Positions 11,350-23,152 of a DNA stretch of 64,000 bases are shown piece after piece. Within the stretch, counting starts at the first letter, position 1. Every line of letters starts with the position of its first letter. The DNA is from Talinum fruticosum (lineage: Eukaryota > Streptophyta > Magnoliopsida > Caryophyllales > Talinaceae), in contig JAITYX010000011.1 in assembly GCA_021018815.1 (NCBI GenBank), forward strand, positions 1,936,501 through 2,000,500, read 5' to 3'. A program made the translations under genes and the position numbers. The notes below the pieces were generated by a model. That model had not been told where the DNA came from. It made no database searches and was given only the letters and a program-made list of their open reading frames with translations.

Positions 11350-12560
11350 TGGATTAAAAATTTTGTTGTTAAGCTCTTCACCAAGGTTATTATAATTGGG
11401 ATCCTTGTTAGAATCGATCGGGGGTGATTAGAATCGAACCGTAGAATCAGATCAAGTATCATAAGATTATAATATTTGTTTGTAATAGTGAAATTTTTTT
11501 ATGAGAATAAAAATTGTAACAAACATTTATAAAGATTTATAGAAACTGAATTCAACTATATTTTGTGAAAGATTTTGTTTCAAAAGCATACTATTGTGAT
11601 GAATTCTCGAATAAAATTATATGTAAGCAGTTTATGAAATTTATTTAGAATCATGGATCGGATCGTAGGATTGTAAAAACATACTACAATCCTACCACAG
11701 ATTTTTGAACAAAATTAGGATCGTAAAATTCTAATACATTTAAAATTCTAATGGGAGTTGGATCGATGGAGGGTATTTGGATCTTATAATCGTAGGATCG
11801 TAAGATCTAGATTGTGAGTTTAATAACCATGCTCTCTACCCACCTCATTGTACTCACTTTCTTCTACCATTTTCCCATTTTTTAGTTAATTTTATTTTAA
11901 CATCCTCTTGAGATAGGATGTTAATTCCTTATAATTTAATCAGATTCACTTGTTGATAGATCTCTTCGTCAAGATAATGATAATTCACTTCTTCTTCAAA
12001 TATACTAAATATTTGTTATTTATTGACAATAGCACTCATTATCTTATTTAGTTCTTCTGGATTTTGCTCATAATCAAACATCTTTTGTATTTTATCCAAG
12101 TTATATTCTTTATGCTCCATCTTATTTTTGCGAGTTTTCTTCAACAATAGATTTTTTTATAATTTTTAAAGCTTTAGATTCTTGCAACGGTAATGGATTT
12201 TTTTTTTTGAGTGTTTTGAAATTGATATTTATGCTAAAGAGGAACACTTTTACCTAATTCAGACTTACCATTATGTCTCACTTCATTGATTTAATGGAGA
12301 GGTGTTAATGGTAATTGTTTTTAATATCCTTACTCTCAACTTTAATTCCTTCTAATTTAAATGTCATTTCTAAAACTTTATCTATGGTATAGTTCAAGCA
12401 TTAACTATAACTAATTATAATTATTAATATGACAACCTAGTTTCTGATACCATATTAAACAAATCTTTAATAAAGATAAAATAATCGTTTAGTAATTTTA
12501 AGACACAAAGCCATATTACTAATGAATACAATATTTTAAAAAACATATCAGCATATTATT
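11350..12560 (-). repeat. Diverged direct repeat, copy 2, interrupted by a small TIR element
   Basis: It aligns with 9520-10330 once the 449 bp insertion at 11383-11831 is skipped. CTCTTCACC before the insertion and CACCTCATTG after it correspond to the continuous CTCTTCTCCAATCTCATT of copy 1 (about 9530-9550). No open frame survives. Confidence 0.6.
11383..11831. mobile_element. 449 bp non-autonomous TIR element (MITE-like)
   Basis: The left end AAGGTTATTATAATTGGG and the right end read in reverse (CATGGTTATTAAACTCAC) share GGTTATTA as a terminal inverted repeat. Flanks CTCTTCACC (11374-11382) and CTCTCTACC (11832-11840) match at 7 of 9 bases, suggesting a 9 bp target duplication as made by Mutator-like elements; an 8 bp hAT duplication is the alternative. 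The interior is rich in GATCGTAGGATCG-type words. No coding capacity. Confidence 0.6.
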
Positions 12561-13282
12561 AGGGTAAAGTACGTGAATAAGAAAAGTTTTGTCAAATATG
12601 TGAAAATGAGTGGTGGATTGTCCCCTTAAAATAGTTTATCCAAAAACTAAGGAACTTATTAATTAGTTTTGTTAATGTTGTGCTCTTTCAATATATTCCA
12701 CAAAATATAAGGTACCTTTTAGTAATTTATTTCATTTTACATGTTCAAATTTTATAATGATTTGGGAGCATATATTCTCATACTGATATAGAAAAAGCAT
12801 ACTACGTATAATTTGTTTTAATTTTTTGAATTATCATAATCATTTCCACGGTTAACTACCTAAAATTGAATAACGTCGGGATTCTCTCACACTCTCTCTC
12901 CAAAATAGTTCGCACTTCTCCTTCTTCCCCACGTCACTCAGTTCCTCATCTCCCTCTCCCTCGTGACAATCAATTCCTCTCTCCCCACCGATTGTTTCTA
13001 GCTTGTTCCGACACTCACATAGCTCAATCCCTCTCAATCTCTTCACGTCATTTAATTTGTGGATTGAAGACTTGAATTTTGTTCATCGTATAACAATATT
13101 CAGTCAAGGTTCATCCTTGTTCCCCCTCCCTCATGCTGCTCAATTGCCCACTCACTACCCCCATGGCCTGATTTAAGGTCTGTTTCCATCACTCACGACG
13201 ACAATCGAAGGTAGAGCAATGGATGGACGTAAAGCAACATAAACAATCTGCTATATGAGGGGAAACAAGTATAATCTCTTAC
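12561..13282. other. No gene seen; AT-rich, then a pyrimidine-rich patch
   Basis: 12561-12850 is AT-rich without features. 12880-13060 is rich in CTCTCTCC-type sequence and gives short opposed open frames that look like composition artefacts. No repeat unit or gene is recognised. Confidence 0.5.
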
Positions 13283-13961
13283 ATGATAAAAATAATCCAA
13301 CCGTGGTTAATTTCTATACGAGAATTGGTTAATTTCCATGATATTTGGCTTATATGGTGTACATATTTCTAGTGTGGGGTATGCCTTAAATGTTCATGTA
13401 ATAAAGGTAATTTGTTCATCAACATCAGTTATACTTGTTTAACTAGTAATAACTTTTGTTCATGATCTTAAAGTATTTTATTCATCAACATATTGGTTCC
13501 GAGGGTTTGTATGATGAAATAATCTAAATTTGGTTAATTTTCATGCATAAAATTAGTTAATTTCCATAATATTTAGCTTAAATGGTGGTTTTCTAATATA
13601 GGATCTAGCTTAAATGTTCATCTATACAAAACTAATTTGTTCATCAACATCGGTTATATTGTTCAATCGGTAATAGTTTTTGTTCATGGTCTTAAAGTAT
13701 TTTGTTCATCAACATATTGGTTCTAATAGTTTGCATGATAAAAATACTCCAACTTTGGTAATTTCTATGCATAAAGTTGGTTAGTTTCTATGATATTTGG
13801 CTTATATGGTGTTTTGCTAGTATGAGGTCTGGCTTAAATGTTCATATATGTAAAAGTAATTTGTTTATCAACATCAATTATATTGTTCACCCAGTAATTA
13901 TTTTTGTTCATTGTCTTTAAAGTATTTTGTTCATCAATATATTAGTTTTAATAGTTATTAT
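13283..13961 (+). repeat. Tandem repeat, three diverged units of about 226 bp
   Basis: The units are 13283-13510, 13511-13734 and 13735-13961 (228, 224 and 227 bp). Each starts near ATGATAAAAATA/ATGATGAAATAA, then has a TTGGTTAATTTCYATG-like stretch, GATATTTGGCTTATATGGTG, GGCTTAAATGTTCAT, TTTGTTCATCAACATC, TTTTGTTCATGGTCTTAAAG and TTGTTCATCAACATATTGGT. Such arrays often lie inside the ends of Mutator-like or Helitron elements, but no terminus was found here. Confidence 0.8.
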
Positions 13962-15301
13962 GAGTTTGGCTTCGAATCTTGATGTTCGAGTCTTGAGTGT
14001 GTTATTGTGAGTTTGACTTATGTTTTGGAGTACCATCCTTAAAATGATTGTTTCTTCATTGTCTAAGTTATAATGTTCATCCATATAATTTTTATCTATT
14101 CATTGTCTTAAGTAATATTGTTCATTCATAAAAAAAACATTTTGTTCATTGTTCTATGTTATATTGTTCATCAATATAAAAATTGTTTATTCATGACAAT
14201 AATAACTAATTGTTCAATTGAAGCAAACAAATAACCTTAGACACAGATAGCCAACAATGAATCATTCGCAATTGAGGAAGATTCCGATGAGGAATAAACG
14301 TTGTTGTCAAGAGAGTAATCAATCCTTGAAAAACGAAAGGAACTTCACGAAAAGAGAGATCAAAGAAATGAGTGCATTTCACCTTGAATATTGATCAAGC
14401 AAAACCACCAAATGAACAATACAAATGAGGGAAAATTAGAAGACAACATTTGAAAAAGGTAAGGAAACAAACTAAAGATTGGAACGACAATTTGCTTATT
14501 TTTCGAATATTTTCCGTTTATTAGTTTTTTCATTATATTTCTATACTTTAGGTTTGTTCATGGATCAATTAGAATTGTTCGTTGTATCAATTACAATTTT
14601 TCATTACTTATCATAAATATGTTAATCAATTTACAAGCTTTGGGCTCCCTCTACCGTAGCTCGTTCTCTCGCTCCTAGTCAATCTTTCCTATTCCTTTTA
14701 GTCATGCCATTTTGTGTTCTGCATTTTTTGCATCAAAAAAGCTCATGCTAGGAGTGTTCTTATAGGGTTCTTTGTCCTATATGTCATGTGTCTAGCAATG
14801 AACCCCCCAAGCTCCCCTTGGTTTCCATGGAAGAGCAACTCTTAAGCACCTTTTTCTCTTGGGACAAGGTAGGGAAATTCTCATCTTCCGAACGGATCCT
14901 AAAATTAGGCCACTGGAAAAGTTTGAGGTTGAAGATTGAACTTTGCCATTTAACCCACATATAGATATAGTACCAAACTTATCCATCATCATATCTAGAA
15001 AAGAATAAGGAGGTTCCTTATTAACTTTTATTAATAAATTCACTAAGAAAATAGAGGTGTAGGACAAGCAAATTGAGGCCATAATAAAGCTGATCCAAAA
15101 CTTAGAAAAGAAAAAGAAACTCAAAGGGGAAGAAGAAGAAGAGGGTGATACTATGATATACCTAACTCTAAAAAGGAAAAGCTCACTTCCGACACCAAGG
15201 TAGATAAATAACATTGATAAACTATTGCAAGTGTCCTCCATGCGCAACAATTATTACTTGGACTACGTGAGATTCACTTCAATCCCAAAAAGAAATTCAT
15301 C
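13962..15301. other. No gene seen; TTGTTCAT-rich sequence
   Basis: 13962-14230 keeps scattered TTGTTCATT words related to the preceding array but no clear period. 14230-15300 has no supported gene; the 152-codon minus-strand open frame at 14792-15250 has no recognisable motif. Confidence 0.45.
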
Positions 15302-15520
15302 ATGCACGACATCAAGTTCCATGGGATTAAGAACCCTCACCACTATGTGAGGAACTTTGTTAAGGCTACGACTTTTAAGGATGCCCTAGAGGATATCTAC
15401 CACATCATGTTCCCCTGGACATTTGACAAGGACGTGATGAAATTGGTAAGATCACAAATTCAGCTGATCTTGACAAAGTATCTTACACTAATACTCCTAC
15501 AACACGGATTTTCCTGTCAC
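15302..15520 (+). pseudogene. gag-like relic, probably Ty3/gypsy
   Basis: The start of a 122-codon frame reads FHGIKNPHHYVRNF, then DIYHIMFPWTFDKDVMKL. This resembles the retrotransposon gag pattern of a 'target region, crossing distance, FP-x-(S/T)-L-x(4)-A-x-x-W' segment found in gypsy gag proteins. After about 15470 the similarity fades and the rest (to 15670) is not recognised. It may belong to the same decayed gypsy element as the LTR at 16803, which follows in the same orientation. Confidence 0.4.
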
Positions 15521-16074
15521 CCTTCCCGACTTAGAATTGATAAGGCAAGAGGAAAAGGGAAGTTCTACCAACTTTCTTACTTATTGGAAGTCAAAAATCA
15601 CCCCACATGGCTAATCACTAAAAAGCCTTCTCTCCAAAGGCAAGATAGAGTTGCCTCCCATCAAAGTTGAATCGGAGAATACTAGGAAGTCAAAGAGATA
15701 TAACCTCGGCGAATTCTACAAGTACCATCAAGCCATGACACCGAACACTATTGGGTCTTCAAGAACAACCTGGAAGACATGCTTAGGTTTGAGCAACTCT
15801 CTTTACGAAAGGTTGTGTATTAAACTTAAGAATCACTACACTTCACCATCCAATGAGTCCATCACTCATCAAGGATGAGAATAAAATACACACTTTCCTA
15901 TTTTGGAGTCATCCTAAGTCCAATCCCATTTTCCATTTTCCACCAGAAAAGTTCGAAAAACAAATCTCTAAAAATCCAAAAAAAAAAAGCCAAATTGCAA
16001 GCTTTGAACTACGAAGGCCTAATTCCTCTATAACGAATACGTAAGGAGCCCGGATGTCCGACCCCAATCCCAAT

Positions 16075-16470
16075 CCTTTTGCAACTTCTTTTGTTTGAAT
16101 TTTGTTTCTCTCTAGTTTCAATTTTCAATTTTCAAATTTCAAATTCTATTTCCCTTTTCTACTTTTTTCAATTCCAAATTCCAATTCCCCAAATTTTATT
16201 CCCTTTTTTTCCTTTTTCTAATTCTAAATCTACAATTTTAATGCCAATTCTAAAATTAATTTCCAATTTTTAATTCAAATTCCCCTTTCCTAATTTCCAA
16301 TTCCAAATTCTGGTTTTCAAATTTCAATTCCTTGTGTTCAATTTCCATTCTTCCAAATTGTAAATCATCATTCTTTATTCCAAATTCCCAAATCCAATTC
16401 TATATTCCCATTTTCAATTTGCTTCCATTTTCAAAAATCTCCATTTCCAATCCAAAGGAGAACAAAAAGT
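16075..16470 (+). repeat. Pyrimidine-rich degenerate simple repeat
   Basis: About 400 bases of TTCCAATTCCAAATTC- and TTTTCAATTTTC-type words with strong strand asymmetry (few G on the plus strand). The open frames over it are composition artefacts. Sequence from 15700 to 16075 and 16470 to 16802 holds no supported gene; GTGGGGGCC at 16729-16737 resembles a gypsy polypurine tract. Confidence 0.6.
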
Positions 16471-16802
16471 CAATCAAGAAGCACCAAACGCATATAAGAA
16501 TATACTACCTAATATTTACTAGTCGCATCCATGTTCAAGAACTAAAACAAGTACCCACTTACTAAACTTACATCCAAGCATGACACTTGGCCAAAATTCA
16601 TGGCTTAATAAGCGGCAAATACTCTATTAGCCAACAATATCAACATAGCCTACCTATGCATTAGGCCAACAGGTCCAAAGTAAAATTTACTCAAGACCAC
16701 AAAGCTCAACTACCTTATTTCACAAGGGAGTGGGGGCCACAAGTGTAAATCATACTAGTTTGTAAATTTTGCATTAGTGTCTACATTTAAGACATATGTA
16801 GC

Positions 16803-18372
16803 TATAGACACCTAAAAAATGTCACCCCTTTTGTTTTAATTATTATATTTATTTTTGTTAGTCTCGGTGATGAAAACCCAGCCTTATTTGTAAGCTCGGG
16901 TTGAGATCGGATTAAAGTACAGATGGCAAAACCCAGTTTAGCAAAAAAAAAATCTAACCAGCTTCGGAAACAACCCAAAGCTCCTCTCCTTAGGCTGGAT
17001 CCAGTCTAAAATTAAAATTTTTCATCGATCCAAACCATATTCGAAATCCTAAATGTAGTTTTGAACTAGCATCAACCTCTAAGCTTGCGGAAACGTAGTG
17101 ATTGATTTCTTTTAGCGTCCAAGCTTGGCATGCTTTTTGAGCCACAAGGGTGGTCACCACGGACAGCTTGTCGGCCTATTGGCTTCCCTGAACGACATCA
17201 TTTTGGCTAGTTCGGTGTCTCAAATTCGCCTTTATCCATTTTCGAGAATTTTGGGCCCGGTTTACCCTTTAGCCGACGGATGGGGATTTCTATAAATAGA
17301 GGGGTTCCCACTCCTCTCAAAGAATGCCAATTTTAGCTTCATCTCACCCCATTCTCGCTAAAATTTCTCACTCCATTCTCTCCCTTATACTCTTTCCACA
17401 AATACTCTAAAACCCCATAAAGGTCTTCTTTTCCCCCTCTTTTACTACTCGACCTGCTGTTACTCTGCGGAATTTGGTTAAGGTATGACCCTAGCAAGTG
17501 GGTTTACTCGACGATGCATTTTCATTCATTTTCGGAGTTTGTTTTATTGATTTTATTTAATTTTAGTTTTTTATCGCTTTACGTATTGTGGTTTAAATAT
17601 GTACTTTCATTTAGTTTCCATCTCGCCCAATTTAATTTTGTTTATTGCTTTCTTTTATCACTTTCATTTTAATTGCTTTCTTTATTGCTTTTATTTACCA
17701 CTTTACATCATGTTTTGATGTTTTTAATTTTGCCTTTTGTATTTTAACTCGCTTGTTTTCTTTAAGTGATTTTTACTCGCTTATTTAATTTGTATAGGTC
17801 GTCTTTATGAGGGGTGTCCCTCTTCATTTCGTGCCTTCCGCCCCAAACACCGAAACATTAGTTTTGACTAATGGAGCCCTTTTCTAAAACCTTTTCTAAT
17901 CTTTTGAGTTTTTGTCTCTTTCATTTGTCTCTTCGGCAAACTCAAAAGAATAGGAAAGTGTTTCACTTTTGTTAGTTTTCCTCTTAAAACCGACTGGTCA
18001 CACCCTTTTTTTTTCTTTTTTAATCTTTTTAGTTCTTAAAATTGCATCTCGGTTTCTTTATAGAAATTTGAAAAAAAAAAGAGTTGACGGACAGATCCAG
18101 ATTATCAAACCGAGACTACCTATTTTCTTATTTTATTCTAGCATAGTGAGCTTTGCGGAAGTCTGTTTCTTATTTTATTTTTTCTATTTGAAATATATCC
18201 CGAGAATTCTAAAACCTATTTTTGAAAATAAAGTGATTTCTTAAAATCGCCAATCAACCCCTTTCAAAAGCCTTAGCATTCGCTTGATAAGTGCACCTCG
18301 CGCGAAGCCGACATTTGTGAGGAAACGTGATGGGAATCGTGGTTCCTACGATAGTATATTCCGTGTCTAATA
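16803..18372 (+). repeat. Ty3/gypsy-like LTR (Gypsy-1, left LTR)
   Basis: It starts TATAGACACCTAAAAAATGTC, close to TATAGACACCCAAAAAGTG at 25220, and ends near GTGTCTAATA, so the ends are roughly inverted. It contains a TATA box (17291) and shares with the second LTR a tail motif of TTTTGAAAATAAAGTGATTT type near 18215 (compare 26040). The internal 91-codon open frame near 17969 has no known motif. Exact ends are approximate. Confidence 0.6.
17291..17298 (+). promoter_or_regulatory. TATA box of Gypsy-1 left LTR
   Basis: TATAAATA in TTTCTATAAATAGAGGGG, followed by a pyrimidine-rich leader. It sets the element on the plus strand. Confidence 0.6.
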
Positions 18373-18458
18373 GCATGCATGGCATACAGTCAAAACAATA
18401 AAAAATCATACAACATGATAAAGCAACACAAGAAGCATCCAAAGGTCATTGATTCACT

Positions 18459-18998
18459 TGAGTTTGTGGCTCAAAATCACCATGTTTCACTTCATTTTGT
18501 GCTATCAATCGCTGCTTGCCCGTGTTCAACGAAACGGCTTGTGTCCGTTGCAAACCGAAGTTCGGAACTTCCAGCAACCGACACAGGCTGCCCGTATCGG
18601 TGGACACAGCTCAGCTGTCCTGTAGCCATTGCTCACGGTTTTGCCTCGGGTAGTTAATGGTTCTTCATTCTAAGTTCATTTAAAGCCCGATTTTCTCGCA
18701 ATTTTTTAGAGAACAAGTGAAGTAATATTCCTCCTCCATTGTTAAGTGAGATTGAGAGAGAATTGTGAGAGAATTGTATTCTCATTGTTGATCAAATCAT
18801 CATTCGATTGTGATCACTTGTACTTTCTTAATTCATAGTGAATGGTTGTGCTCATTGCCTCCGTGGTTTTTTCCCTCATTGGGTTTCCATGTAAATCTTT
18901 GTGTTCTTTAATTTAGTGTTTTCATCTTATTGTTTATACTTTTGATTATCATTTTGTTCATTCGAATAGCTTTCGCTCAAGACACTCTAGTCCTAACA
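18459..18998 (+). repeat. 5' LTR of Copia-B
   Basis: Begins TGAGTTTGTGGCTC and ends CCTAACA, with GTTGATCAAATCATCATTCG and CTCATTGGGTTTCCA blocks shared with the 3' LTR. The two LTRs differ by substitutions and small indels, so the insertion is not recent. Confidence 0.92.
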
Positions 18999-19000
18999 AG

Positions 19001-19012
19001 TGGTATCGGAGC
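19001..19012 (+). other. Primer binding site of Copia-B
   Basis: TGGTATCGGAGC starts two bases after the LTR and differs by one base from the initiator Met tRNA site TGGTATCAGAGC. Confidence 0.88.
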
Positions 19013-19024
19013 ATCCGATTCAGA

Positions 19025-19920
19025 ATGTCTTCAATTTTGAAGGTGGATATTCAAAAGTTTGATGGAGAGATTAGTTTCAATCGCTAGAAAGTTCGGATGA
19101 AGGCAGTCCTCATTCAACATGGGTTGTGGAAACTTCTTAGTGTCCATAAGATGAAGCCCCATTCAATGACGAGATGAACAATGGGCAGAACACAAGACAA
19201 AGAAGATAGGGACTATGACTCGATTATTATTGGGAAGAATTGGTTGAAAAGGCACTTTTGGTTATTCAGTTGTTCTTGGCGACCCGTGCGCTACGAAAGG
19301 TGCTTGACAAGACAAGCTGCAGTAGAGCTTTGGCTTCAATTAGAAGAACTCTAGACGAAGAGTCTAACCAATAAGATTCGCTTGAAGGAACGTCTATGTA
19401 TGTTCTCCATAAGGTACGCCTATTCGAAACATCTCAATGATTTTAATTCCATTTTTATTAATTTAGAGAGTTTGGATGTTAAAATTGAGGATGAGGACAA
19501 AGAGATTTTGTTGGTTGTTTCATTACCTCCTTCATACAAGCACTTAAAGGAAATCCTATTATATAATAATACCGATACTATATCCTTTGAGGATGCCAAG
19601 GCTAATTTATTGTCTAACGAGAAATTTGTTCTTGATGTGTATGCTGAAAAAGTCAAAGGCTTGGTTGGTAGGGGTAGACCTATCGAAAAGGGGAATGGTA
19701 GTAAGAAAATTACCATTCAAAATCTAGGGGTCGTCATGCCAAAAGAATTTGTAACTTTTGCAAGAAAAAGGGTCATATTGCTTCGATTGTTTTAAATTGA
19801 AAAATAAGAAGGAAAGAGAGGAAAGGGAAAAACAATCTAAAAATACCGCTATTATCGATTGTGTGATTGAATCTGAATCTAATGGTGATGTGTTGGTTGC
19901 TACTGCTTCTAGAAAAGGTG
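19025..19920 (+). pseudogene. Copia-B gag (broken)
   Basis: The start MSSILKVDIQKFDG at 19025 is typical of copia gag proteins. A stop replaces an expected Trp near 19085, and further stops occur before 19381. The best open part, 19382-19795, carries the UBN2 gag features: a hydrophobic helix (YSKHLNDFNSIFINLESL), then LVVSLPPSYKHLKEIL and FEDAKANLLSNE. The CCHC knuckle expected near 19750-19800 is lost to a frameshift (only CNFCKKKGH-like remnants). Not functional. Confidence 0.85.
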
Positions 19921-19937
19921 ATTGTGATGAGTAGGTT

Positions 19938-22900
19938 TTGGATTTGGGTTGTACCTATCATATGTGTCTTCGTAGGGACTGGTTTTCTTCTTATGAGCTC
20001 GTTGATTCCGGTATAGTTCTTACGGGAAATGATACCGAGTGTAAGGTTGTTGGGATTAGTACTGTGCGAATTAAAACTCATGATGGGGTAGTTAGGACCT
20101 TGTCAAAGGTGAGACACATTCCGAGATATGACTCGTAACTTGACATCTTTGGGTACTCTTGAGGCAAATGGTTGAAGGTACTTAGGTGAGAATGGTGTTC
20201 TCAAGGTAACAAAAGGTGCGTTGGTGTTAATGAAAGGTGTGAGACAAGGGAGTCTTTATATCCTTCAAGGCTTTACAATTATAGGTTTTGCAGCCATCCG
20301 AAATGCAACTTTAGGTATTGATTGTACTCATTTATGGCATATGCGTCCGGGCCATATGAGTGAGAAAGGGATGTCTATCTTGAGCAAGAGAGGTCTTTTG
20401 GGTAGTGAAGGCACGGGGAAGCTTGATTTTTGTTACCATTGTATGCTTGGGAAACAGAAAAGGGTGAGTTTCTCTACTGCAAAGCACCTGTACACGGGGA
20501 TCCTAGATTGTATTCATTCTTATTTGGGTCCATCTAGAGTTGCTTTTTTAACGGTAAACGTTATATGTTAACTTTTGTTGATGATTTTTCTCAGAAAGTG
20601 TGCGTGTATTTCTTGAGATGCAAAAATGAGGCATTTCCCATGTTCAAGAAATTCAAGGCATTGGTTGAAAACCAAACTAGGAGAAAATCAAGAAACTCGG
20701 GACTCGACAATGGACTTGATTTTTATGAGGATGAGTTCAATGGGTTACTGCACAATTCGAGGGATTGAACATCACAAGAAACTTGTTAAGAAGCCCCAAC
20801 AAAATGGAGTTGCAAAACGTATCAACCAAACTCTTTTGGAGAGAACTCGCTACATGCTCTTTTAATGTTGGACTTTGGGATAGCAAGGCATTTTAGGCCG
20901 AAGCTATTGTAATGGCTCGTTATCTCATCAACCTTTCTCCACATTCTTCCATTGACTTCTAGATTCCTGAAGAAGTGTGGTCGGGTAACCCTATGGACTA
21001 TTCCACTCTTAGAATTTTTGGTTGTCGTGCGTATGTTTGTGTGAACAATGGAAAATTGGATCCTAAGGCAGTAAAGTGCAAGTTTCTTCATTATGCATCC
21101 GAGTTCAAGGGATACCTGTTGTGGTGTCCTGAAACACATAAAATTATTCAAAGTAGGGATGTAACCTTTAATGAGACTGCTATGTTATCTCCTATAAGAG
21201 ACACTTGTGTTTTGTCTACTGGTACAGGTGATCAACAAGATACCAATGAGAAAATAGAGCTTGAATTATCGGTTATTACTCAAGGTGGAGTTGTTGATGA
21301 TTCTAGCATAGAGGTTCATGATGTTGAACATATTATTGATGCAAGTCCTACTCGACCTCGGGTAGAGGTTGGCCATTCTATAGCCCGTGATAGACCGAGG
21401 AGAACTATTAGGAGACCTGCTCGATATGCGGATACTAAAGATGATGGATTTGTTACTTATGCTCTAGTTGTTACTCAAGAGACTCCTGAAAGTATTGAGC
21501 CATCCACTTACTCGGAGGCTATCTCATGTCCTAACTTCTCAAATCGGCTCTTGGCTATGCAAGAAGAGAAGGAGAGTTTGCATAAAAATGAGACTTGGAA
21601 TCTTTCTGAGCTTCCTAAAGGTCATCGTGCATTGACTTCTAAGTGGATCTACAAGAGGAAAGAAGGTATTCCTAGAGTTGAAGATGCTAGATGGAAAGCA
21701 AGATTGGTTGTTTGAGGGTGCAATAAAAGAAGGCATTGACTTTAATGAGGTATTTGCTCCTGTTGTTCATCATACCTCTATTCGAGTGTTACTTGCATTT
21801 TATTCTGCTATTTGATTTAGAGTTGGAGCAACTTGATGTGAACACTGCGTTCCTTCATGGTGAGTTGGAGGAAGAAATCTACATGAAGCAACCCGAGGGA
21901 TTCGTAGTTCCTGAAAGGGAACATTGTGTATGCCGATTGAGGAAGTTGCTTTATGGCCTTAAGCATCAGCAATGGTATAAGAGGTTTGACTCTTTTATGA
22001 TTAGACAAGGGTATACACGTTGTCAATATGATAATTGTGTATATTTTCAACAATTTTCTAAAGGTTCCTTTGTTTATCTATTATTGTATGTTGATGATAT
22101 GCTCATTGCATCTAAGGATAATCCTTGATTATCAACTTGAAGTCTAAGCTTAATGATGAGTTTGAGATGAAGGATCTCGGAGCTGCAAAGAAGATTCTTG
22201 GCATGGAGATTAGTAGGAATCGAAAGGTCGGTAAGCTCTACTTATCTCAAAGGAAGTATCTTGAGAAAGTCCTTGAAAGGTTCAATATGAGTAATTGCAA
22301 ACCTATTTCCATGCCTTTAGCTGCTCATTTCAAGTTGTCATTTGAGTCTTGTCCACAAACCGAAGAAGAGTTAGAGAAAATGTCTCATATACCTTATTTG
22401 AGTGCTCGTTAGTAGTCTTATGTATGTTATGGTGTGCACTAGACCTGATTTGTCTTATGCGCTTAGCATGGTGAGCCGCTATATGCATAGTCCTGTCAAG
22501 AATCATTGGGAAGTCTGTGAAATGGATTCTTCGATATGTGAGAAGTTCTATTGATAAGTGTTTGGTGTTTGGTGTTTGATAGGAGTAAGGCTACCGCTTA
22601 TGATGTGTTTGGGTATGTTAATTCTGATTACGGTGGTGATTTTGATCGTAGAAGATCTATCTCTGGTTATGTCTTTTCTTTGTGTGCGGGTGCTATTTCT
22701 TGGAAAGCATCGTTGCAACCTATTACGGCTCTCTCTACTATTGAAGCGGAATATATGGCTGCAACTGAAGGTGTCAAAGAAGCTATTTGGTTGCGTGGCC
22801 TTATTATTGATCTTGAGTTGCACAAGGTATCACCGTGGTGTACTCTGCTAGTAAGAGTGCTATTCATCTTACCAAGAATGATACTTATCATTCAAAGACC

Positions 22901-23031
22901 AAGCATATTGATGTTAAACTCAATTTCATTCGAGGTATTGTTGCACAAGGAGAAATTGCTGTGAAGAAAGTTCACATTTCGAGACTCGCTTCGGATATGC
23001 TTACCAAACCACTTCCTATTACTAAGTTTTA
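19938..23031 (+). pseudogene. Copia-B pol (broken; integrase and protease residues lost)
   Basis: Protease: LDLGCTYHMC near 19938, D-L-G in place of D-S-G, with GNDTECKVVGI following. GAG-pre-integrase finger: LWHMRPGHMSEKG near 20332, and C-x2-C near 20431. Integrase: the IHSD motif reads IHSY (catalytic Asp lost, near 20520), LDNGLDF stands for TDNG-x-EF near 20703, and the catalytic Glu is Lys in NGVAKRINQTL near 20805. Reverse transcriptase: [19 protein letters not shown] near 21830 and YVDD at 22087-22098. RNase H: VNSDYGGDFDRRRS near 22615, TALSTIEAEYMAATEG near 22730, and DMLTKPLPI before the end at about 23031. Stops at about 21714 and 22412 break the frame. Confidence 0.9.
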
Positions 23032-23138
23032 GCATTGCTTAGACTTAGTTGGTGTTCATAGCTTGTGATTCCCCTTTGGGGTTTTACCCTTCGGGGTATT
23101 TTGGAGGCGCACATATGTTGGTTGGGGATTTTTGATCC

Positions 23139-23152
23139 AAGGTGGAGATTTT
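23139..23152 (+). other. Polypurine tract of Copia-B
   Basis: AAGGTGGAGATTTT-type purine-rich stretch directly before the 3' LTR, the usual form in Tork elements (GGTGGAGATTG). Confidence 0.75.

Noticed and set aside
13283..14230. CRISPR-like array
   Set aside because: Units are 226 bp, diverged, contiguous and in a plant genome; there are no short repeats with unique spacers.
14792..15250. 152-codon minus-strand open frame with hydrophobic stretches
   Set aside because: No recognisable family, no promoter context, and it lies in decayed retroelement-like sequence. Hydrophobic runs come from A/T-rich codons.
20975..21715. A 246-codon open frame as a possible free-standing gene
   Set aside because: It is the end of integrase, the linker and the start of reverse transcriptase of Copia-B (RIFGCRAYV, SKWIYKRKEG motifs).
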